In this document: one piece after another, positions 1 to 4,929 of the stretch
Position numbering within the stretch: position 1 is the first letter of the stretch
Layout of the letters: each line of letters opens with the position of its first letter
Assembly (NCBI GenBank): GCA_023251595.1
Contig: JAHEYM010000140.1
Location: forward strand, 1-8,995
DNA: 8,995 nucleotides
Source of the DNA: Bacteroidota bacterium
Lineage (GTDB): Bacteria > Bacteroidota > Bacteroidia > AKYH767-A > JABDAW01
Direction: 5' to 3'
Translations under genes and position numbers: made by a program
The notes under the pieces: generated by a model
Databases searched by the model: none
Told to the model about the DNA's origin: nothing
Seen by the model: the letters and a program-made list of their open reading frames with translations, nothing else

Positions 1-126
1 ACAGGATGCGTAATCTGAAATTTTGATGCTGTGATAACGGTTGTTGTTACTTCCAATTCAACCGGAGTTGAATTTTGTGAGAAACTGATCGTTGAAAAAC
101 TCAAAACAATAATTGAGAATAAGTAA
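1..126 (+). pseudogene. C-terminal remnant of an unidentified protein, cut by the window edge
   Basis: The frame ending at the TAA at 124-126 is open back to position 19 and reads NFDAVITVVVTSNSTGVEFC followed by a charged helix-like tail (EKLIVEKLKTIIENK). This has the look of a real protein end: a hydrophobic beta strand, then an amphipathic helix. An in-frame TGA at 16-18 interrupts it, and no ATG follows in frame. Either the gene is broken by a nonsense change or frameshift near the window edge, or the upstream codons belong to another frame. TGA is used as a normal stop elsewhere in the window, so recoding is unlikely. The strand-plus-helix ending is loosely like the end of beta-lactamase-type serine hydrolases, but that is a weak impression. 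It converges on the minus-strand gene that ends at 220. Confidence 0.35.
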
Positions 127-160
127 TTTGTCTTCATTAGGGGTCTTTTTTTTTGTGAAG

Positions 161-198
161 AAAAAAAGCCTCTCCGGCATGAAGCGAGAGAGGCTTTT
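161..198. terminator. Bidirectional intrinsic terminator between converging genes
   Basis: An 11-bp perfect stem pairs AAAAGCCTCTC (164-174) with GAGAGGCTTTT (188-198) around a 13-nt loop. The A-run at 161-167 becomes a U-tract for leftward transcripts, so it suits the end of the minus-strand gene whose stop is at 220-222. The TTTTAT after the right arm also serves rightward transcription from the 1-126 gene. Confidence 0.8.
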
Positions 199-219
199 AT
201 ATAATAATATAATTTAATA

Positions 220-1431
220 TTAGCGGATAATTGTCATTTTCCGGGTAGCATTAAAACCACCTGCCTGGATCGTATAGAAATATACACCTGCACTGAGTGA
301 AGAAGTATTTACAGTGTATGTGTTGGTTCCTGCCATTTTGTTTCCGAGTGATTCAGTCATCATCGTTTTACCTGTGACATCTGTAATTACAAAAGAAACA
401 GGAGCGTTCGATTTCAGATTATATTTGATATTTACTAAATCAGTTGCAGGATTTGGTGTATTTTGGAACAAAGTAAGTTTTTCGTTCGAAATACTGGTTA
501 CTCCTAACGGATCAAGTGTTACGGCAGTCCAGATTAAAGCATCCTGAAATGGTGATGCACCATCACCGGCTTCTAATGTTCCATTACCATTGCAATCGGT
601 GAAGAAATCGACTGTAGATGGAATCAGAGGATAAGTTGCAACATATTGTGATATTGCACGGAAACTCCAAGGATAGAAGTCAGATTTAATCGGTAAATAT
701 TGTGATTGACCACATGGACCGCCTTGATCATAAAGACCCGCGATGATACCGAGCGTATCTTGTATTGCACCTTTGTATAAAAGTCGAACACCGAATTTTT
801 TTGCTCCCGGGATGATCAATCCATTACCAGGAAGAACTACGGTGTGAACAAAATTTGTAAACCAGTCGTTACCTGGTGATAGACCAACGGCTGTGATCAC
901 GGTGTCAGAAGATAAAACCAGACCGTTTGGAACGTTGGTAGCACTTAGTTTACAGACCTGAACAATGATTGTATCATTTAAACCTGAAGTGTTTTTGTGA
1001 CCAAGGAATAAGAAGATAGAATCAACACGAATCGTTGAGAAGGAAGCCATACTGATACCAACCGGGGCCGTCGCATTGTATGAATCAACGATAGAATCGA
1101 ATGATGCGGCAACCATTTGTGTCGATGAATCGAGTGAAGTATAGGTTGAATTTACATCGAAAATATATGGCCATCTGTATCCGGGTCCGGGAGTTGAGAT
1201 AGCTGTTCCGTACATTGTGTCTTGGCAATAGCTGTAATCAAGATAGATATCCTGAGTAGAAGTTGGAATTTGATGCGGACCGAATCTGGCAGAAGAATGA
1301 GCCACCCGAAGCTGAGCATTTCTCATCTGTTTGTCGATTGGAAGCAAATGCATGTGGGGATCTGTTGTTTGTGCAAAACTGAAAGCAGAGATGCACAGTA
1401 CCATGATCATTGCGAGTAAATTTGTTTTCAT
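220..1431 (-). CDS. Secreted protein with T9SS type A C-terminal sorting domain (403 aa)
   Basis: Residues 1-20 form a Sec signal peptide (MKTNLLAMIMVLCISAFSFA, then Q). Residues 317-403 are a T9SS type A sorting domain: QNTPNP, then DVTG, then SSLSAGVYFYT, ending in RKMTIIR. In this family the domain directs the protein through the outer membrane by the type IX system and is usually removed, leaving the cargo released or surface-anchored. The middle is beta-rich and of unknown function; residues about 133-233 resemble the ectodomain of the 2761-3759 product. Residues 279-290 (DCNGNGTLEAGD) have acidic or polar residues at positions 1, 3, 5, 7, 9 and 12 of an EF-hand/dockerin-type calcium loop. 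The start is the only ATG that heads the signal peptide, and its leader is A-rich without a clear Shine-Dalgarno. It is flanked by its own promoter-like element and terminator. Cargo class is clear; specific role is unknown. Confidence 0.9.
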   Translation of the reverse strand: MKTNLLAMIMVLCISAFSFAQTTDPHMHLLPIDKQMRNAQLRVAHSSARFGPHQIPTSTQDIYLDYSYCQDTMYGTAISTPGPGYRWPYIFDVNSTYTSLDSSTQMVAASFDSIVDSYNATAPVGISMASFSTIRVDSIFLFLGHKNTSGLNDTIIVQVCKLSATNVPNGLVLSSDTVITAVGLSPGNDWFTNFVHTVVLPGNGLIIPGAKKFGVRLLYKGAIQDTLGIIAGLYDQGGPCGQSQYLPIKSDFYPWSFRAISQYVATYPLIPSTVDFFTDCNGNGTLEAGDGASPFQDALIWTAVTLDPLGVTSISNEKLTLFQNTPNPATDLVNIKYNLKSNAPVSFVITDVTGKTMMTESLGNKMAGTNTYTVNTSSLSAGVYFYTIQAGGFNATRKMTIIR

Positions 1432-1497
1432 GTGTAGAGTGTTTGGTTAAAATATTAGCGTTAGAATTTTAGAATACGACAGGAGCATTTCCTTCAA

Positions 1498-1505
1498 CAA
1501 AAATA
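1498..1505 (-). promoter_or_regulatory. Bacteroidota -7 element for the T9SS cargo gene at 220-1431
   Basis: The minus strand reads TATTTTTG, matching TAnnTTTG, about 67 nt upstream of the ATG. A TTTG on the minus strand at 1529-1532 could be the -33 element, but the 23-nt spacing is longer than usual. It lies just downstream, in the direction of transcription, of the terminator at 1538-1590, as expected for a separate transcription unit. Confidence 0.45.
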
Positions 1506-1537
1506 GATACTTAAATTCATACTTCCTACAAATTTTC

Positions 1538-1590
1538 AAAAAAAGAAAGAACCCCATCCTGCCATGTTGGCAAAATGGGGTTCTTTCTTT
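1538..1590 (-). terminator. Intrinsic terminator of the T9SS cargo gene at 1606-2613
   Basis: Perfect 16-bp arms at 1542-1557 and 1575-1590 (AAAGAAAGAACCCCAT and its complement) are separated by a 17-nt loop. That loop contains a further short stem, TGCCA (1560-1564) with TGGCA (1568-1572). The seven A at 1538-1544 give a U7 tract for leftward transcription, 16 nt after the stop codon of the gene at 1606. Confidence 0.85.
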
Positions 1591-1605
1591 AATAAGTACA
1601 GAATA

Positions 1606-2613
1606 TTACTTCGTAACCGTGAGTTTACGGGTCATAGAATTATGACCATTTACATTCAAAGTGTAAAAATAAATTCCTGATGTCAGTGAAGATCCGTCGA
1701 AGCGGATATTGTGACTTCCTGACATTTGATTGCCCTCGTTCATTACATTTACAACTTGTCCGGTAACATCTGTCACGGTCATGGTAATGTTAGCATTCTG
1801 TTTCAGACTGTAGCTGATGTCGGTAGAATTATTGAATGGATTAGGCGAATTTTGATTGAGAGAAAGACCGTCAGCATTAGGAACACTGACACCTGCAGGA
1901 GGTCCTTCAGTTACCCTGATATTGTCGAAATTTACAATGAACATGTCATTGGCATTATGATGGAATGCAATATAGACTTGTTGTCCGGCATACGCCGCTG
2001 AAATGTTCGCCGTGTGATGTCCCCATGCAAGCACGTTTGTGTCTGCGTTTGCAGCAGCAGCGTTATCAGCGATGGTGAAAATTGCCGGTGATGTAAAGTC
2101 TGCGAAAGTCATTCCGGTGGTTGATACCAGAACTTCATAACCGTCTTTGTACGAAGCATCATTCAGATAAACATCCCAGTCAAGGACGCCGCTGGCTCCT
2201 GTTGGAATGGTGATTGGTCCCATTTCGAGCCAGTTGTCTGCTCTTCCAACAGGTGAGAACCAGGAAGTAGCACCGGTATAAAATGAGGAGTCGCCTGTGA
2301 TAGTGTCTACTTCATAGAAGAAGAGGAATGCAGAGGTTGGACAGAAGTTGGGACATAGGTTATTATCGACCGTTAAGTTGTCGACATCCTCATTCCCGAA
2401 AGCAAATACAGCACTATCTGCGGGGTTCAGGACAAAATAATAATTTCCATCGAAATAAAATAAAGTGTCACCCAATGCCTGAGTGTGCATTGGATGCGAT
2501 TTTTGCTGAGGCTGGGGAGTTCCTACGTGAACTCTTTCAGGCATCATCATCTTTTGCGAGAAGCCTGCAAAAGCAATAAGAATCAAAGACAATGTTAGCG
2601 TAAGTTTTTGCAT
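1606..2613 (-). CDS. Secreted choice-of-anchor J-like protein with T9SS type A sorting domain (335 aa)
   Basis: The start is placed at ATG 2613-2611 because it opens the signal peptide MQKLTLTLSLILIAFAGFSQ; the 18 codons upstream are charged and begin inside the palindrome at 2653-2672, so they are unlikely to be translated. Residues about 115-236 look like a choice-of-anchor J / cleaved-adhesin beta-sandwich: SWFSPVGRADNWLEMGPI, then a DWDVY strand, then AYAGQQVYIAFHHN and FDNIRV. Such domains occur in secreted adhesins and peptidase-associated proteins and often bind carbohydrate or protein, but no substrate can be read here. Residues about 247-335 are the T9SS type A sorting domain (QNSPNPFNN, DVTG, SSLTSGIYFYT, RKLTVTK). 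No catalytic motif is visible. A strong terminator follows 16 nt after the stop. Transcripts from the gene at 2761-3759 could read into it, since no terminator separates them. Confidence 0.88.
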   Translation of the reverse strand: MQKLTLTLSLILIAFAGFSQKMMMPERVHVGTPQPQQKSHPMHTQALGDTLFYFDGNYYFVLNPADSAVFAFGNEDVDNLTVDNNLCPNFCPTSAFLFFYEVDTITGDSSFYTGATSWFSPVGRADNWLEMGPITIPTGASGVLDWDVYLNDASYKDGYEVLVSTTGMTFADFTSPAIFTIADNAAAANADTNVLAWGHHTANISAAYAGQQVYIAFHHNANDMFIVNFDNIRVTEGPPAGVSVPNADGLSLNQNSPNPFNNSTDISYSLKQNANITMTVTDVTGQVVNVMNEGNQMSGSHNIRFDGSSLTSGIYFYTLNVNGHNSMTRKLTVTK

Positions 2614-2652
2614 GGTGTTTGGATTTTGGTTTTTGTGGTTAGGAATCTGTAG

Positions 2653-2672
2653 AGACGTTGTATACAACGTCT
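2653..2672. repeat. 20-nt perfect palindrome (REP-like dispersed repeat candidate)
   Basis: AGACGTTGTATACAACGTCT is its own reverse complement over all 20 bases and is preceded by TGTAG. Similar palindromes of the form TAGAGACGTTG-N-CAACGTCTCTA are, from memory, common intergenic repeats in Bacteroidota and cyanobacteria. It sits about 40 nt upstream of the start of the 1606-2613 gene, so it would lie in that gene's leader. It lacks a U-tract and is not a terminator. Confidence 0.6.
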
Positions 2673-2713
2673 TTCCTTTGAAAGAAATCAGTTGAAATGC
2701 AACAATGATTATG

Positions 2714-2745
2714 CAATATTACGGCATTGTTGAGATAATATCAAA
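2714..2745 (-). promoter_or_regulatory. Weak promoter candidate for the gene at 1606-2613
   Basis: The minus strand reads TAATATTG at 2721-2714, one mismatch from TAnnTTTG, with TTTG at 2745-2742 some 20 nt upstream as a possible -33 element. The spacing is right but the -7 match is imperfect. A start here would give a leader of roughly 95 nt that contains the palindrome at 2653-2672. Confidence 0.3.
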
Positions 2746-2760
2746 AAGAATGATAAAAAT

Positions 2761-3759
2761 TTACCTGATTATTATCATCTTTTTCCGTGGAGAATATTTA
2801 CCTGTATTGATCTCGTAAAAGTAAGTACCTGATTCAAGCGAAGATACATCCAAACTAAACCGGTGCTCACCTGATGAGACCGACTGCAGATCCTTATTCA
2901 AAACAGGACGACCTGTTATATCATAAACGAGCAGTTTCGCCTGAGTGGAATGTGTCAGCGAGAAACCGATTTCAGTTCTATTATGACATGGGTTTGGTTG
3001 GTTCTGGTGAAGCAAGATTTCCTTATTCATCTCATTCTCAGCAATTCCGTCATAGAATTCGAGTATTGGAAAAATCCCTAGAGCCACATCTAATTGCCAA
3101 CTATCGGTTGTGCCATCATTGAAAGGAAAGTACGAGCCGTCTGACCATTGCTCGTAAGTATGCGTTCGTGCATCCGGAAAATCGCCCGAAACGCCTATGC
3201 CGTCTAAGATTGTATCACTGGATGTAATCAATCCGATTGTATCGCCGGGAAGATTTGAGAAGGTGATTCCTGCCCAGAATCTTCTGCTTGCACGAACATC
3301 TATTCCGGGAGAAAAATGTGCTTGCGCATTGAATCGTAGAATAGAATTGATCATTGTTGGAGTGTCGACCTGAATGTCGAAAGAGGTTAGGGTGTCGGTT
3401 CCGAGTACAGCACCGGGGGCACCGGAGCTATCTGACCAAATTGTCGCAATAAATTTCAGCGTATCATTCCCAAGTGTGTCGATCAGATCTTCGGTGTGTG
3501 CGAACCAGAACAGAAGTCCCGTAACCATTCTGTCTGCTGCCACACCATACGTACTGTCGAACAATTGCATTTTTCCGATATCGCGATAACAATTATTTCC
3601 GGCAACCCATCCTTTTGGTCCGCCGGCAGTTTGACAATCGTCAGACTGAATACTGTCGGGCGTTGCACCGGCGAAGTGGAGGATAAGGGTGTCGGGAGTT
3701 TGAGCGAAGAGGATTCTCGTTCCAAGACAGAAGCAAACGAAGGAGATAATTTTTTTCAT
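2761..3759 (-). CDS. Secreted protein with T9SS type A sorting domain (332 aa)
   Basis: Residues 1-20 (MKKIISFVCFCLGTRILFAQ) are a signal peptide. Residues about 244-332 form a T9SS type A sorting domain: HQNQPNPCHN, YDITGRP, SSLESGTYFYEI and the basic end RKKMIIIR. The sequence between is a beta-rich ectodomain without recognisable catalytic residues; residues 78-182 can be laid beside residues 133-233 of the 220-1431 product in the same order of features (a VxxLLF/VDSIFLF strand, a DTL/DTI strand, an FSPG/IIPG turn, then GDTIGLITS/QDTLGIIAG). Two cysteines (42 and 57) could form a disulphide after export. The ATG at 3759 is the only start that heads the signal peptide. No terminator follows in the 147 nt before the next gene, so co-transcription with 1606-2613 is possible. 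Cargo class is clear; function is unknown. Confidence 0.88.
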   Translation of the reverse strand: MKKIISFVCFCLGTRILFAQTPDTLILHFAGATPDSIQSDDCQTAGGPKGWVAGNNCYRDIGKMQLFDSTYGVAADRMVTGLLFWFAHTEDLIDTLGNDTLKFIATIWSDSSGAPGAVLGTDTLTSFDIQVDTPTMINSILRFNAQAHFSPGIDVRASRRFWAGITFSNLPGDTIGLITSSDTILDGIGVSGDFPDARTHTYEQWSDGSYFPFNDGTTDSWQLDVALGIFPILEFYDGIAENEMNKEILLHQNQPNPCHNRTEIGFSLTHSTQAKLLVYDITGRPVLNKDLQSVSSGEHRFSLDVSSLESGTYFYEINTGKYSPRKKMIIIR

Positions 3760-3849
3760 TTTCGGTAGAAATTATGGTTTACGACAGCGCGTTGATACGA
3801 GTTCAGGCATTCCAAGCTTGCCTGTTCAATACTGAATTACTCAACAATA

Positions 3850-3857
3850 CAAAGGTA
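3850..3857 (-). promoter_or_regulatory. Bacteroidota -7 element for the T9SS cargo gene at 2761-3759
   Basis: The minus strand reads TACCTTTG, an exact TAnnTTTG match, giving a predicted leader of about 84 nt. No clear -33 TTTG is at the usual distance. The leader contains a small hairpin, CAGGCA (3804-3809) with TGCCTG (3819-3824), of uncertain meaning. It diverges from the toxin-antitoxin promoter at 3910-3917. Confidence 0.5.
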
Positions 3858-3909
3858 TGAGAATAATAAGAAGAATGCGAAAGCAATTAAAAAAGTGAGT
3901 CAAATTGCC

Positions 3910-3917
3910 TATCTTTG
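3910..3917 (+). promoter_or_regulatory. Bacteroidota -7 element of the toxin-antitoxin operon
   Basis: TATCTTTG matches TAnnTTTG and is followed by CAA. Transcription would begin around 3924, about 10 nt before the ATG at 3934. This placement rules against a GTG start at 3895, which lies upstream of the element. No good -33 TTG is visible. Confidence 0.6.
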
Positions 3918-3933
3918 CAATAAAGGTTCTGAT

Positions 3934-4158
3934 ATGCAAGCAACAAGAATAATAAGCAAGGTTCTTCCGAACGGATCAATTGCACTTCCAAAGGAATTTT
4001 CAAATAAAGTTGGTGAAGTTTATGAAATCATTCTGATACCAATGGGTAAGGAGGGAATATATGAGTATTGTGAAAGCATTGCTAAAGAAAAAAAAATTCC
4101 ACGTCTCACCGAGTCAGGGTTGGCAAAAATAATACATGCCTCCCGAAAAGTTAAATGA
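3934..4158 (+). CDS. AbrB/SpoVT-like antitoxin (74 aa)
   Basis: Residues about 3-38 (TRIISKVLPNGSIALPKEF, then NKVGEVYEIILIP) fit the swapped-hairpin AbrB/SpoVT DNA-binding fold, whose signature is a GxIxLP turn followed by a G-x-x-V/Y-x-I-x-L strand. Residues about 40-74 are charged and helical, the usual toxin-binding tail of such antitoxins. In this class the antitoxin neutralises its PIN ribonuclease and the complex represses its own promoter. The start is set at ATG 3934 because a -7 promoter element at 3910-3917 lies inside the longer frame beginning with GTG at 3895. Its TGA stop overlaps the toxin ATG by 3 bases (ATGA), showing tight translational coupling. Base composition is more AT-rich than gcvP, consistent with horizontal acquisition. 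The fold call is by motif only; a different small DNA-binding family is possible. Confidence 0.72.
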   Translation: MQATRIISKVLPNGSIALPKEFSNKVGEVYEIILIPMGKEGIYEYCESIAKEKKIPRLTESGLAKIIHASRKVK

Positions 4159-4565
4159 AAAGAGTTGTACTTGACACGAATATTTCCATTTCTGCATTTT
4201 TTTGGAATGGTATTCCACGTACGGTTTATGATCTCGCGAAAAATCAGAAATTAATTCTACTTTACAGTAAGGATATAGAAAAGGAACTCATTAGGGTACT
4301 ATCGTATAACAAATTCGGTCTAATACCAGCTGAAATTCTGCCTATCGCAAATGAATATAGAACGACCGGATTATTTGTAAAAGTTCATTCATCGCTTACC
4401 GTTATAAAAGAAGATCCTACGGATAATATTTTTTTGAATTGCGCTGTCGACGGGAATGCTCATTACATTATTTCAGGTGACCCTCATCTTCTCAATCTAA
4501 AAAAATATAATGGAATTCAAATTGTAAAAGCACGAGAATTTTTAATTAAGGAAAAATATATATAG
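4155..4565 (+). CDS. PIN-domain ribonuclease toxin (136 aa)
   Basis: The protein fits the PIN-domain family annotated as putative toxin-antitoxin toxin component (COG1569/TIGR00305 type). It opens with MKRVVLDTNISISAFFW, where D7 is the first metal ligand. Acidic residues at the other expected places are E44 (in DIEKELIRVL), D90 (in EDPTDNIFLNCA) and D109 (in YIISGDPHLL), which together make the Mg2+-binding site of PIN nucleases. The active site therefore looks intact. Length is normal for the family. Family members cleave RNA, commonly tRNA or mRNA; the target here cannot be read. It overlaps the antitoxin in an ATGA junction and forms a two-gene operon with it, ended by the hairpin at 4664-4710. 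The gene is AT-rich relative to gcvP. Confidence 0.88.
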   Translation: MKRVVLDTNISISAFFWNGIPRTVYDLAKNQKLILLYSKDIEKELIRVLSYNKFGLIPAEILPIANEYRTTGLFVKVHSSLTVIKEDPTDNIFLNCAVDGNAHYIISGDPHLLNLKKYNGIQIVKAREFLIKEKYI

Positions 4566-4663
4566 TTTAAATACCTTTATTGAACCAGGAAACAAAGCAA
4601 ATTTAAAAAGTTCGGAAATGAATTTGGTTTTTAACGTACGAAATTTATTGAAAATTAATTATT

Positions 4664-4710
4664 AAAAAAATAAGAGCCATCAGCTACATCAGGACGGCTC
4701 TCTTTATTTT
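4664..4710. terminator. Bidirectional terminator after the PIN toxin and at the end of a candidate small RNA
   Basis: AGAGCC (4673-4678) pairs with GGCTCT (4696-4701). The stem extends inwards through ATC (4679-4681) and GAC (4693-4695), with one G-U pair. The A7 run at 4664-4670 provides a U7 tract leftward, and TTTATTTT (4703-4710) a U-rich tract rightward. It lies about 100 nt after the toxin stop. Confidence 0.75.
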
Positions 4711-4766
4711 ACCTTTGTTTATATATCAACTCGTGCAGATAGACCTGCAACAATCTATATGTAAAT
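4664..4766 (-). ncRNA. Candidate small RNA of about 100 nt
   Basis: A good leftward promoter (4773-4808) is followed about 60 nt later by a strong leftward terminator (4664-4701), with no open reading frame between them. The predicted transcript begins near 4766. It has a 5-bp hairpin TGCAG/CTGCA around 4734-4749, possibly closed by an outer ATATA/TATAT pairing, then a single-stranded A-rich stretch, then the terminator hairpin and U7. This is the usual architecture of a small regulatory RNA. No family is recognised. It could instead be an idle promoter or a decayed gene's leader. The transcript start is inferred, so the right end may be off by a few bases. Confidence 0.4.
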
Positions 4767-4772
4767 GTAGTG

Positions 4773-4808
4773 CAAAGATAAATACCAAGACGGAATAATC
4801 CAAAAAAA
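4773..4808 (-). promoter_or_regulatory. Full Bacteroidota promoter (-33 and -7) reading leftward
   Basis: On the minus strand TTTTTTTG (4808-4801) is followed after 20 nt by TATCTTTG (4780-4773). Both elements and the spacing match the Bacteroidota TTTG / TAnnTTTG promoter, making this the best promoter in the window. No protein-coding gene starts downstream of it. The -33 part also overlaps an AT-only hairpin (CAAAAA 4801-4806 with TTTTTG 4811-4816). Confidence 0.55.
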
Positions 4809-4852
4809 TCTTTTTGTAAAGGTTTCAGACAATCCGCATTCGCCGACCCTTC

Positions 4853-4929
4853 AATCCAACTATTGACCACCGACTACCACATACCACATACCAACTACTG
4901 ACTACTGACTACTGACTACTGACTACTTC
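4853..4929. repeat. Degenerate heptanucleotide tandem repeat overlapping the gcvP 3' end
   Basis: From 4874 to 4929 the sequence falls into eight 7-base units in register: CTACCAC, ATACCAC, ATACCAA, four copies of CTACTGA, and CTACTTC. Weaker units in the same register (CTATTGA at 4860, CCACCGA at 4867, AATCCAA at 4853) suggest an older array. The gcvP stop codon (4909-4911) lies inside the exact copies. Outside the coding part, 4566-4852 holds only the terminator, the promoter and the small RNA candidate listed separately. Confidence 0.85.

Noticed and set aside
16..18. TGA read as an amino acid (recoded genetic code)
   Set aside because: The antitoxin gene ends in TGA at its coupled junction with the toxin, and tryptophan is encoded by TGG throughout, so the code is standard.
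2614..2667. Longer N-terminus for the middle T9SS cargo protein
   Set aside because: The extra codons begin inside the 20-nt palindrome and place a charged stretch before an otherwise perfect signal peptide.
4710..4717. TACCTTTG on the plus strand as a rightward promoter
   Set aside because: It has no -33 element and no gene downstream; it would run against gcvP. It overlaps the candidate small RNA and is probably coincidental.
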